Source: Osedax frankpressi (taxonomy: Eukaryota; Annelida; Polychaeta; Sabellida; Siboglinidae). Taken from it: a stretch of DNA of 64,000 nucleotides. The position numbers were made by a program, and so were the translations under genes. The stretch spans positions 32,580,292 to 32,644,291 of the forward strand of contig OZ038312.1 of NCBI GenBank assembly GCA_964035775.1, given 5' to 3'. This document shows positions 10,877 to 22,471 of this stretch, in pieces. Numbering within the stretch: the stretch's first letter is position 1; every line of letters begins with the position of its first letter. The notes under the pieces are model-generated. The model was not told where the DNA came from, made no database searches, and worked only from the letters and a program-made list of their open reading frames with translations.

Positions 10877-12772
10877 TCTAAAATTAAACATCCGCTTTAT
10901 TTCACTTATTTACTCAAATCTTATTAACAAATGTATTACTCATTACAACATCCCACTTTCACTGAAACACTCCATCATAACTCCAATCATAAAAAAACTT
11001 CCCTAGACTACTCCATTCCTAACAACTACAGACCTATATCAAACTTATCTTTACTATCAAAAATTTTCGAAAGGATTATTGCCACACATATCATTAAACA
11101 TATCACCGCCAATAGTTTAGATAATACAATGCAGAGTGCCTACAAACCTTACCATAACACTGAAACACTATTACTAAATCTTACAAATTACATTTCTCAT
11201 AACATAAAAAACAATCGTTTTGTAATTCTTATATTACTAGATTTAACTGCCGCTTTTGATACTATTAACCACAACATATTATTCGCTAAATTACAATCAA
11301 TTGGAATACATAACACTATAATACAACTAATAAAATCATATTTAACCGAAAGAACCTTCAATATCAAATCTGATAAACTGAGTAAAAATTTTAACTGCTC
11401 TCAAATCGGAGTACCTCAAGGTAGTGTCTTGGGTCCACTTTTATTTAACATATATATATCCGATATCGACTTAATTATGAACTCCCATAATACTAAATAC
11501 CACATGTACGCTGACGACACACAAATTTACACTTCCACAACCTTTAATGAATTACCGAATACACTAAAAGAAATCAATAGCATAACGACGAAATTAGAAA
11601 ATTACTTTAATTATAATTACTTGAAACTTAATTTACAGAAAACTGAATGCATCATATTCCATAGTAAAAGTCATATGCCACCACCCATCACACATATTAA
11701 AATTGCAAATAAAGATATACCCATTAAGACAACTATAACTACTTTAGGTGTAATATTAGAATCTGACTTAACCTTCGACAAACATATTTCATTAATAACT
11801 AAGCAATGCAACTATAAAATATTTAAAATAAAACAAATTAAACACCTTCTCAACCAGACATCACTCAAAATACTCACATCTGCCTACATTCTATCTAAAC
11901 TTGACTACTGCAACTCACTTTTAATTAATATACCTAAAATACAAGAAAAACGACTAAACAAAATTATTAACCACACTTGCAGACTTATTTACAAACTCCC
12001 TAAACGAACACATATCACATTATAAAGAAAAAAACTTAAATTTCTAACCTTTAAACACAGATCCATATACAAAATTCTAACAATAATACATACATCACTG
12101 AAAACTGATATCCCTAAATATATGAGCGACTCAATTAAACTAAAACTGAAAAGCAATCTAAGGTCATCCAATAAAAAACTGCTTAAACAAGACATAACAA
12201 ACAATTTTCCACAACTTTGGAATAAACTACCCATAACTGTTACCAATGAAAATAATACAAATACTTTTAAAAGCAAACTTCACAAATACTTACTTGGTCT
12301 TGACTGATATAACCTGACACACCCTTATAATATTCCTACTGCTACTGAATTATCAAATCGATTTACACTGTACTTTTACCTAATACAATACCCATTACTC
12401 AAAAACCAATACTCAACTACTTTATTTTCTACAGCCTATATTACTTTCCACTTTTACTACTTACTTCTTACCAACCTCACTACCATACTTTACCTCCTTT
12501 ACACGTACATTTATATCTGACTTATTTTCTCTATATACTGTCCCCTATACAGTTTTCCCATATGTATAATGTACATTGCACGCTTCCCTCGCATGCAATT
12601 CCCTCTCACGTGACTTCCTTACACATATTACCACAATTATTACCTCGATTTTATTTATTTTGAAAAACGTATTTACTATATTAATTGTGTTATATTTCGT
12701 TAATAATACTTACACTCACCTTCGAACAATGTAAAAATTGGATTTTCGTGAATAAACATATATACACACACA
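10877..12772 (+). mobile_element. 5'-truncated L2/CR1-like LINE
   Basis: A non-LTR retrotransposon remnant with most of its reverse transcriptase and the 3' region but no endonuclease. Reverse-transcriptase marks in order are NYRPISNLS, the LDLTAAFDT block, GVPQGSVLGPLLF and the catalytic YADD at 11507-11518, then LGVILESDL and LDYCNSLL, as expected of the L2/CR1 group. The frame carrying these is open from 10931 to a TAA at 12023-12025, then continues in the same frame to a TGA at 12304-12306 (RSS...LWNKLP...FKSKLHKYLL). Upstream coding similarity (LKHSIITPIIKK) lies in another frame, so there is a frameshift in the A-run near 10990-10997. The 3' end near gtgaataaacatatatac passes into (CACT)n. 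Inactive copy. Confidence 0.85.
10931..12306 (+). pseudogene. LINE reverse transcriptase, broken
   Basis: This would copy the element's RNA into DNA at the insertion site. The palm-domain motifs are intact, including both catalytic Asp residues of YADD and the first-motif Asp in LDLTAAFD. It is interrupted by one in-frame stop near 12023 and by a frameshift at the 5' side, and lacks the N-terminal endonuclease domain because of 5' truncation, the usual fate of LINE copies. Codon composition is AT-rich like its surroundings. Confidence 0.8.
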
Positions 12773-13390
12773 TTCACTCACCCACTCACTCACTCACTCA
12801 CTCACCCACCCACCCACTCACTCACTAACTCACTCACTAACTCACACACTCACTCACTCACTCACTCACTCATTCACTCACTCACTCACTCACTCACTCA
12901 ATCACTCACTAAATCACTAAATCACTCACTGACTCGCTGACTCACTGACTCACTGACTCACTTACTCACTAACTCACTCACTCACTCACCCACTCATTCA
13001 CCCACTCATTCACCCACTCACTCACCCACTCACTCATCTACTTACTCACTGACTCACACACTCACTGACTTATTCACTCACTCGTTTACTAACTCACTCA
13101 TTCACTCACTCATCCACTCACTCATCCACTCACTCACTCACCCACTCACTCACCCACTCACTCACCCACTCACTCACTCACTCACTCATACACTCACTCA
13201 CTCACTCACTCACTCACTCACTCACTCACTCACTCTCTCACTCACTCACTCACTCACTCACTCATTCACTGACTGACTGACTGACTGATTGACTGACTGA
13301 GTTACTCACTCACTCACTCATTCAATCACTTACTCACTCACTCACTCACTCATTCACTCGCTCACTCGCTCACTCGCTCACTCGCTCACA
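12773..13390. repeat. (CACT)n microsatellite, right of LINE, degenerate
   Basis: About 600 bp of cact tetranucleotides in the same orientation as the tract left of the LINE, but with many variants (cacc, catt, gact, cgct). It is longer and more degenerate than the left tract. Confidence 0.95.
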
Positions 13391-13468
13391 CTCATTCACT
13401 CCTACATACGAAAGTATACGGGATGAGATGATAGATTGGCTTGGATATTATTAGAGATTTATCGTCAG

Positions 13469-13555
13469 TTTCCCTCCAGGGGTGTTCGAAATTACGTATC
13501 GCGTATCCATGGTTCAAATGCAAATGTTACCATGACAACGAGCGTTATTATCAAC
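13469..13555 (+). CDS. Candidate internal exon of the 13.4-15.2 kb gene
   Basis: An 87-nt open stretch, phase 0 at both ends, between an acceptor-like gtcag (or ctccag at 13479 after a pyrimidine run) and a donor gtatgt at 13556. It is richer in GC and CpG than the flanks, like the exon at 14848-15183, and reads FPSRGVRNYVSRIHG... to ...TTSVIIN. Its end phase matches the start phase of the next exon. It could be chance; no family was recognised. Confidence 0.4.
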
Positions 13556-13735
13556 GTATGTCAGGTTAAGCGGATGTATCGAGATCATATGCATATAGCA
13601 TATGTATATTCATACGCACAGATAAATACACTGATGTAAGACACACAAATACATAGTCACGAAAGCATGTATGCACACACATGTACATAATTACACATAC
13701 ACACCTCTACGTACATACTGACATATTCACACACC

Positions 13736-13787
13736 ACATACCCGCATACATACTAACATATGTATGTTAGTATGTATGCGGGTATGT
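13736..13787. repeat. 52-bp near-perfect palindrome
   Basis: Two 25-bp fully complementary arms (starting acatacccgcatacatac) around a 2-bp centre tg. If the flanking exons are real, it lies inside an intron. Two copies of tatgtatacacgaataca follow at about 13785-13825. Confidence 0.9.
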
Positions 13788-13866
13788 ATACACGAATACA
13801 TTAATATGTATACACGAATACATATTAACATACATATACATGCTAAATAACATATCCGTCTAACAG

Positions 13867-13956
13867 GAATACGAAGATGTTCACGGAGTGAGGGAGAAGG
13901 TGAAACAGAAGAGTTGTCTGGAAAGGCTTGTCCGAGGAATGGTCGCACGATACAAG
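13867..13956 (+). CDS. Penultimate exon of an unrecognised host gene
   Basis: Thirty codons, phase 0 at both ends, between acceptor taacag and donor gtcagt at 13957. The reading is EYEDVHGVREKVKQKS... to ...LVRGMVARYK, strongly basic and probably helical, such as a cytoplasmic linker. It joins in frame to the exon at 14848 across an 891-bp intron that contains a (TA)n tract. The basic helix could belong to the C-terminal tail of a channel or other membrane protein, but I could not assign a family. Confidence 0.6.
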
Positions 13957-14847
13957 GTCAGTGACCTCCTTCTAGTATCTCTTTCTCTTCTGTTCTCTAT
14001 CTCTATCGATATATACATATATATAAAGATATATATATATATATATGTATATAATTTATATTTTTTATATTGTGTAGTTATGCTACACAATATAAACACT
14101 ATATAAACAATATAGTTATGCTATGTCCTAAATCTATCTAATTATATATATATATATAAATATATTTAGATGATATATATTTAAATTAATCATTGATCAT
14201 CTGAATGATTATCTAACATTTATCACTATCGCATCCCTTATACTAATTGTTATGGTATATTATATAATTATATATAAATATACTAAGTCATTGGTTACCT
14301 TAGGGTTAATTAGCTTAACATGATTACAATAGTTAACCATGTTATTTAGCTACACACTCCTTTGTTTATGTAGTATATGTAAACATAAGTTATATAATCT
14401 TTCAATTACAAGATGTAATTTAATTTTATAAATAGATCATACAAAGATTGCATTTTAAGTATGATAAACAAATTCTATATTTTAATATTAACAATTAATT
14501 TACTTATTAATTCTCAATCTTTAATAATTATATATCAGTTATAAAACTATAAATTTAATTTCTTATGAATTACAGATTTAATTTGAAACAATACCTTAGA
14601 AATATATATCATAATATCAAGATTATATATTAATAGATGCACGATTAATATGTCAGTGAAAATAAATAAAATAGCATTTCGTTTTATTAAATAATAAATA
14701 TATAAAAATTATAATGCATTATGGGTAACGACGAGTACGATAATATATATTATATATTATATTTTTCAAAATTACCTGTACAATTAACAATAACTAATAT
14801 AGTATCTATATTAACTGTATATATTTGAGATTATCGGTGTTTTGCAG

Positions 14848-15183
14848 GTACGCAAAGCTAAGAGAAAGATATACCGATGCTGCGAAATCGGAGTGCGTCG
14901 ACGAACCTCGAGTGTTGATCGCACGTTCCACTCGAACGCACCGGCGGCCAACTCGACGACGGAACGTGACCCCAACGATCAACGGACCGCCTGCGTCGTT
15001 ATAGAAAATAGGGGTCAGCGCGGGGTCGACGTAAACGGGCCGGAGTCGTGCTGCCCGCACTTGGTCGATACCAACGGCATCGACAACGACGACGACGACG
15101 ACGACTTCGAAGCGATGGAGGGCAGTCGGCTCATGAGTCGTACGCAACTATTTGCCGAGCAGACCATGACGTCTAGAGTGTAG
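14848..15183 (+). CDS. Terminal exon with basic start and poly-Asp tail
   Basis: Begins after ttttgcag and runs 111 codons to TAG at 15181-15183, phase 0 with the previous exon. It reads VRKAKRKIYRCCEIGVRRRT at the start, so the basic stretch of the previous exon continues, then a hydrophilic, probably disordered region, a run of six Asp at about 15089-15106, and ends ...QTMTSRV. No transmembrane segment or catalytic motif is visible. High CpG and GC compared with the introns supports coding. The final TSRV could act as a PDZ-binding C-terminus (pattern S/T-x-V), which with a basic then acidic tail would suit a membrane protein, but this is inference. Confidence 0.65.
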   Translation, partial: VRKAKRKIYRCCEIGVRRRTSSVDRTFHSNAPAANSTTERDPNDQRTACVVIENRGQRGVDVNGPESCCPHLVDTNGIDNDDDDDDFEAMEGSRLMSRTQLFAEQTMTSRV

Positions 15184-15509
15184 GATCCGCCATCCGATAC
15201 CAAGGCACGCGACTAGTATCACGCGGATATCTCAATGCGACGTTACAAACAAAACGAGAAATCGTGTGATCCACATTCTTCATTTACACCAACAGATGAA
15301 TCGTAAGAGTTTTGGTGCTGAATTTATATAAATTGTCAGGTGTATATTTATTAATTATCTGGCAACGAGAGCATTTAATTGCAAAGTTGAGCATATTCAC
15401 TTAATTAAAAATTACGTTAATATATTGGCTTATAGTTTATATTACTTGACATAACTATTCCTTTGAATCCCTATCTAGATAGCACTTTTTTCTTTTTACA
15501 TCGCTCTCT

Positions 15510-15566
<57 letters not shown>

Positions 15567-16388
15567 ACACTCTCCCTTTTATTCTTTCTGTATTGACCAT
15601 GTCTCCCTACATCTCTATTTATTTATTTTATCTTGTATAATATCTCATTTTCAAAGCACCTCCAGACATGCACACTTTCGCTATCACTACAACTCTTTCT
15701 TTTTCTATAATTCTCCCTCTCATTTATACTCTCGCCAATTCAATTCTCAATATTGCATATGCATTTTTTACTTGAGTAGCTCGTAACACCTTCATACTGA
15801 TGAATACGCCATTTACTTACTTATTATTATCCTACCCTACGTATTGGCCGGCGTGGCTAGTATTCAACCATCGTATCCCCTAGTTTCGTTTTTTATTTCA
15901 ATAACGTTTGCGTTAGAAGCATCGCTCCCGCCCACGACCCCTCCCTACGCGTGCCATTATATTCAATCTGGAAGATAACTGCAACCCAATATACCTCTAA
16001 CGTCTCGGATAACGGTTCTGATCAGGCAACATAACCGAACTTTCACCATGTTACTTAAGAACTCGCCACAACAACATCCGCCCGAGCTATTCGTGTCACC
16101 CTGTCGTTAAATTCCCACTAACTTTATTTTTCTATGTTTACGACTTATGTACATACTGACGTGTTCCAGTGGAGAATGTCCACGGTACGCGTCCTGGATT
16201 TCAACATACAATATTGCAATACACATTAATAAATATATTATAAAGTAGTTGATCAATAGTGTATTTGTTATTCGATATACAAAGGGTAGACTGTATACTA
16301 TATATTATAGAGTATATATTATACAATGTTTATATATAAACTTTAATGTATTTATACATTTTCAATTTCAGTAACTTTACATATGTAT

Positions 16389-16435
<47 letters not shown>

Positions 16436-18139
16436 ATGTGTGAGTGTGGTATACACATATATACACATATTATATATAAAGTAAATATTTCAACTAAATT
16501 TTATAAAACAAACTTACGAACAAACCTGCTTTTTTAGAGAATTGTAACTGATTCATTAACTATTATATTAATAAGTGATACATGACTATAGAATATACTT
16601 CGTATAACGTTTAATGCTAGAGTGTTATTTACCAGTATGGATTATAATATAAAATAGTGGTAGGTGATCAACAAATTTATAATCACAAATCATTTATAAA
16701 CAGATTACGTCATGGTTGTAATATTTCCCGTATAGATTATAACAGTCGTATAAAAAAAATAATGTTAAAACCACTCTCAATTCGCAGATTCGAATATGTT
16801 ATTTACTTAATTTTTTAAGATATTTTAACTGTAAATCGATATTTATAAAAAATAAATTACTGATAGTTATAAAAATACGAATCGTTGTCTAAACATTAAA
16901 ATTAAAACTGAAATTAATAGCAACAATCACACAAAGTATTTAAACTGTAATATAATTTTTGGAATAAACTGTCAACAAAATAAGTAAAACAAATTCAGCT
17001 ACCTTATATATATATTTAAAGTGTATCTTGATAGGTACGCTAACGATGTGTAGTAAAACATATTAAAAGGCTTAACGAAACCAGAATTCAGACTTGACTA
17101 CACCATGTATAATGATAGAGGCGTGTTTATGTTTACATTATGATAGTGTCGGTGGCTTACCTATCTAGATATGTCAATAGGTTTTGGTTTTCATAAATGT
17201 GATAGTCATCACTTTATTCTCCAAAGTATATTTGTATAAGTATTCTAGGTATTTATACATCAACCAGTTATTTCTACTGATTCTGATGGCATATATAATT
17301 CATCGACCTCATACTATTATGTTTGTATTTTTAAAATTATATTGTCGTTTTGTGTTTCGACAATAAATTGTAAACAATCTGATAATATAATTATATTATG
17401 CAGAATTTAAAGTTCTTCTCGACAATTACAATTATATTTTAACTATAACATGATGAACTATATCATGTTGAAAAAAATAAATTCCCAACTTTCCATGCTC
17501 TACTTGTAACTTTAACCACATTCATTTCATACAATCAAATATTTACACGGGCGTTTGTAAAAAGAACCCTCTACAATCATTTCTTGTACATTTTAGCACA
17601 TATTTAGCATAATTTTGACAACATGAAATTTAACAAATTATACTTTCGATTTATAATCGTTTAATAACAATGTATTGAATACATAAACACATATATCATA
17701 TTATTATTTTTTTAATACGAAATTGATTATTATTTATATTTAATAATAATAATATAATATTGCATGCAATATCATAAAGTAAAGTGTTGTATTATACATT
17801 ATATATCTTTCAAATATTTAAATATACTTTTTAAAGGTGAAGTATACTATTCCTATCATTTGTTAAATCGTTAGGGTATCTGTTTTTACTTTTCATTATA
17901 TATTGTTAACATGAAGTTATTAATAAATTGGTATATATAGTAATTTCTAAAGTAATATCTAAATATATATTTATATCAGTAAGTAATTTTATATTTATGT
18001 ATTATTAAAAATAATAGTGTATATAAAATAAATATAATGTTATTTAATATGCATGGTATATATTATATACACTATGCTTATATACATTTATACTTTATGA
18101 CGAGCCGTCATATTCTCTGAATTACTACCTGACTCTAGT
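15184..18139. other. 3' flank and AT-rich intergenic DNA
   Basis: The 3' untranslated region of the upstream gene presumably starts here; AATAAA words occur, for example at about 16228-16233. (TA)n tracts lie at 15512-15563 and 16392-16427. 15840-16190 is less AT-rich but shows no open frame that I can support. From about 16200 to 18139 I see only AT-rich sequence, with no gene, RNA or element end. Confidence 0.5.
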
Positions 18140-19013
18140 TTAAGATGTTCTTTCATCATCAAATTTGAAAGGGAATTTGCCTTGTTTAAATTCATTATAA
18201 TCTATTACATAATCATCTGTTTAATGACAATATATTAATCATGTACATGTAAAAAATTATAATTTTAATACAAAAAAAATAGATTTAAAAAATATTTGTT
18301 AACAATTTTCTGTAATGTTATTAAATTAAGTAAATTCGCTTATCATTTAATATACTTAATATAAAGGATACACATGATTTAAATTATAGAAATAGTGATA
18401 GCTTTATTAAACCTCTCTAAAATAGTTTTATGTTTTATCTATTAATAAAATTAATAATGTTAAACTAATTATTTGTGTCTATTTTTAAAATTCAGTTAAT
18501 TTTTTATTATAGATAGAAATAGTTGTAGTGCTTTAAGAAATTATAATTGGGTTACTACCATCTCCATCGATATCATAGAATTTTAAAGAACTTGGAAACT
18601 TATGCTCATCATTTACCAGTTATATATAAATCATTAGCTTTTATTAATTATTCATATCGTATTGTATAAGTAGTTACATTTAATAGTCTAGTATATACTA
18701 TAATTGTGTAAAGTGTTACATTTATTATATAATTTGTTTACATAATTTAGAGTATAATTAAGGAGTAATATAGATTTAATGAATATTGTTATATATAAGA
18801 CTTCATTACTTTATAATTAAATACTTCTAACTTTACCTGTAATGGCCTTGATCTCTACTTTTACGACGAAAACATTTCTTTACTCTTACGTAATAACAAA
18901 AGTTACCATTACATCTCCTATATCTGACGTAGAAACATCCCCTAGCCTCCGTCTCACCGATATTGCAGATTATCAGAAGAGTTGCAAGTAGAAGTTACAG
19001 CTGTAGAATTCAT
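18140..19013 (-). pseudogene. Decayed relative of the A/B genes at the array's left end
   Basis: The three parts of an A/B-type gene lie in order on the minus strand: first coding part 18832-19013, an EF-hand remnant at about 18535-18613, and a last part at 18140-18216. The first part is closest to the A genes, including the basic four-Cys segment and the start-codon context. The EF-hand parts are more diverged from both A and B. It looks broken, with about three breaks, and similarity in the middle part stops partway. Its upstream region still resembles that of the functional copies. It stands where a B gene would be expected, so it is either an old edge copy or a hybrid made by gene conversion. 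Confidence 0.75.
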
Positions 19014-21457
19014 ACCTGTGAAGATATTATTTAAATAATAAAACTTTTAAATAAGTATATAAATAAATTACGATTGGTTATATATATTTGAATGTATAGT
19101 TATATATACTTATATAATAATATTATACTAGCCTATATTTCGATTTAGGTGGCAATATTTTAAGTATAATACTATTATAAATTATTTCATTTATTATAGT
19201 GAATGATGTTTATATCAAATTTAACTTTCTTTTATAGTAAAATAATGAGAAGTGTTAAGTTACTTGTTTCATGCTTCTACTTATATCTACTTATCTACAA
19301 AATAATTAAGATAAGTTTGGTATTTATTTTAATATCATGTGTTTTATTTTATAATAAATAAATATAATAATAATAATAATAAATATGTGATCACAATTAT
19401 AATATATGCAATTGTATTATAGATTAATCGAGTAATAAGAATTACAAAGGTCTAGTTTTGGGAGACTATTTACAAATGTAAATAGAGAAGAGCACAATAA
19501 ATTAACAAATACATCGACAAATGTAATCAAAGGTAGATGTATATTAAATGTAATTCTACTAACTTCTCTATTACTAATGTTTTCATTTGTTATAATCAAT
19601 ATAGCTTAATTTATTAAATAAATATTAAATATATTTTATAAAAATTGCAGAAATTCATAATAACAGAACCCTATGTTCATCATATGATATATAAATTGAT
19701 TATCTAATAATGTTAATTCGATTACGAATTATTAATTTTATAGTTTCCAGCCTTATAAATTTTATAGATAGATGTATATGCAAATGTAATTCTAATATTA
19801 GGAACTTCATTATTACAAATTGTTCATTTATTGTAATCAATATAGTCTGATTTATAGAATAAATATGAAATATAGCTTGTCAAAATTGCAGAAATTACTA
19901 ATAATAGACTTCAATGTTCATAGTATGATGTATCAATTGATTTTCTTATAATGTTAATTCGATTAAGAATTATTCATTTTATTGCTTCCAGTTCTTATTA
20001 CACATGGAGTTAATAAAGCTTTATCACGTTGTAATTATTAAGTACGAATATACAAATTCATAATTTTAATACTGAATCTTCGCAAGAAAAACTAAACTGA
20101 ACATTTAATTTATATAAAATTATTTTACGAAACCGAAATGTATACCATATACAGTAAAACTAATAATTTAAAGTAATTTAGTACGGTGTGAGACTTACAT
20201 TAATGTAGGCCATATAAATATTGTTGTTTAATTAATAATACTACTTATGATTTATTTTAACTAAATTAATCAAATGAGTAATTTTTATTAAAATAAGGTA
20301 TTGATTTGACATTATTGTATCTAACCTAGAGTAAGTATCAGTGGTTTGATATCGAACTCAAAATAAATGTATTCATAAAAACGTGAATATTGTCAAAATT
20401 ACGAAATCTATGAATAATTGTATTCAATTAATAGAAAATCAAAGATAGTAGAACTCCGTGATATCTTTAAATAATAGATAAATTGTAATAACAACCGATA
20501 CATTTTGATTAGTAAAGTTTAAAAATAAAATAAAACTATATAATATTTAATTTCGAATACATCAAGCAATCATATAAGTGATTCAATTTGTAATTCTGTA
20601 AACCATCGACAAATGACAAAATATATAGACTTTGTTGCATATAACTATAGCATATTATATCTTACTTTATGGCTAATGTTTTAAGTTATGTAAATACAAT
20701 AAATAACAGTATATATTATATTTAAAATTTAAATAAATAATCTAAAGAATAATTATACTAAAGGACTATTTTCACGAAAATGATTACATTATATTAATAA
20801 GTATTATAGATAAATTATACTTATATATTATATTTAGTATACTCTATTACATTAGATAATATAAGTAATCAAAGTAAATAATACTATATTACAGCGCAAC
20901 ATTAAAACACTACTGTTAACTACACATAACTATTATTACCTTTATTTGTACAGTACAAAATATAAACTATATATTATATCATTAGCATAAACTTATTAAT
21001 TCAAAAATTAAAATTTAATTCAATTCGAAAAAGTGGAAGTTTATAAAACAATTATATCTTTTATTTTGTTATTTAAATTATCATATTATAGGGAAGTTCA
21101 TAATACTTCAAACCATATTTATCTATTTTGATTAATACCTAACTTGGGATATGTTTATTTTAGACGAACTTCACTAATTTTATTTGTAGACAGTTTTCCT
21201 AACTTTGACCTCTGTACTTCTCGTTATTTTACTATAAAAGAAAAGTAAATTCGATATTAAATTCATTCACTATAATAAATGAAATAATTTATAATAGTAT
21301 TATACTTAAAATATTGCCACCTAAATCGAAATATAGGCTAGTATAATATTATTATGTACGTATATATATAACTATATATTCAAATATATATAACCAATCG
21401 TAGTTTATTTATATAATTATTTAAAAGTTTTATTATTTAAATAATATCTTCACAGGT
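19014..21457. other. Left-edge divergent spacer with a ~237-bp duplication
   Basis: Corresponds to the later B-to-A spacers but is about 430 bp longer. Part of the extra length is a tandem duplication: about 19530-19766 and 19767-20000 are diverged copies of a segment present once in other spacers (for example near 26640-26870). The left part mirrors the region upstream of an A gene in inverted orientation. The right part carries the A1 promoter region. Confidence 0.7.
21233..21240 (+). promoter_or_regulatory. TATA-like motif upstream of A1
   Basis: TATAAAAG lies 225 bp before the A1 start codon, in a block (gtacttctcgttattttac before it) conserved before all A genes and, in related form, before all B genes. 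The start codon follows tcttcacag by two bases, so a 5' UTR intron may separate the motif from the coding exon. Confidence 0.45.
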
Positions 21458-21757
21458 ATGAATTCTACAGCTGTAACTTGTATTCTACTTGCAACTCTTC
21501 TGATAATCTGCAATATCGGTGAGACGGAGGCTAGGGGATGTTTCTACGTCAGATATAGGAGATGTAATGGTAACTTTTGTTATTACGTAAGAGTAAGGAA
21601 ATGTTTTCGTCGTAAAAGGAGAGATCTCACGGCTATTACAGATAAAGTTAGTCAATTTAATTATAGGATCATTTAAGTATTTTTTTAATGTTTTTATTTA
21701 TAAAATAAATCTTTTTACGAATTGTATTTATAACCCATATATATTACACTATATTGT

Positions 21758-21799
<42 letters not shown>

Positions 21800-22471
21800 T
21801 ATATATATATATTAAAATATTCATTAAATATAAATTACTCTATAAATTAATTTGTTAACACATTATATAATTAATATAATACCACACACTATTACAATAT
21901 CTATTAGGCTATGAATTCTGACTGCTTATATAATACAACATATATAACTAATACAAACTAGAGTTGAATTAAGAATTACTATCTAACAGGTAGATGCCGA
22001 GCAAAATATGCCGAGTGCTTTAAATTTCTTTGATATCAACGGAGATGGAAAAGTAACTAAATTAGAATTTATCGAAGGATTACAAGAATATTTAAAATTC
22101 GAAGAATCCTTATTTTTATTTTCAGAATTAGATACAAATGGTTTGTTTATAATAATATATGAAATTATTAATTAATTTCAATACTTGAATTGTTTCATGT
22201 ATGTGTAGTAAATATTTATATTCTATTTATTCTATTTTATTTTCTAGTATACTATATGATATACCGTAATAATATATTTAAGGAATATATTTAATAAACT
22301 ATTTAAAAAATATTATGTCCAATAAAATTAACATATTGTTATATATTTATATATTAATACTATAATATTATTTAATATTTTTGTCATAAAACAGATAATG
22401 ACGTACTCGAATGTAACGAATTTAAACAAGGTACATTCCCATCCAAATTTGACGGTCAAAGAACATGTTGA
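21458..22471 (+). CDS. A1: secreted four-Cys basic peptide / EF-hand precursor
   Basis: Exons 21458-21646, 21990-22140 and 22395-22471 (donors gttagt and gtttgt, acceptors taacag and aaacag) join to 138 residues. Residues 1-25 form a signal peptide (core CILLATLLIIC, likely cut after EA25). Residues 26-50 are basic, with Cys at 28, 36, 41 and 49, spacing C-x7-C-x4-C-x7-C, and alternating FYVRYRR / YYVRVRK strands around an NG turn. RRKRR at 51-55 is a furin-like site. EF loops are 78-89 (DINGDGKVTKLE) and 111-122 (DTNDNDVLECNE), both with acidic 1 and 12 positions. Cys120 and Cys138 make six mature Cys. AATAAA at 22575-22580. Predicted secreted; the role, possibly a host-defence peptide precursor, is inferred. 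Without splicing the first exon would end after nine intron codons. Confidence 0.82.
21762..21814. repeat. (TA)n tract in intron 1 of A1
   Basis: A TA microsatellite present at the same place in every A copy but of different length, and a main source of unit-length differences. Confidence 0.85.

Noticed and set aside
10604-10927. Frame encoding repeating THSL
   Set aside because: Translation of the (CACT)n microsatellite.
14806-15203. Minus-strand frames opposite the poly-Asp exon
   Set aside because: Antisense shadows of the + strand exon; the Val and Ser runs are complements of the Asp codons, and splice signals support the + strand.
21458-21676. Treating exon 1 alone as a complete 72-residue gene
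   Set aside because: Phase-matched exons coding EF-hands with good splice sites follow in all thirteen intact copies, and the last nine codons read into a gttagt donor. An intron-retained short form remains possible.
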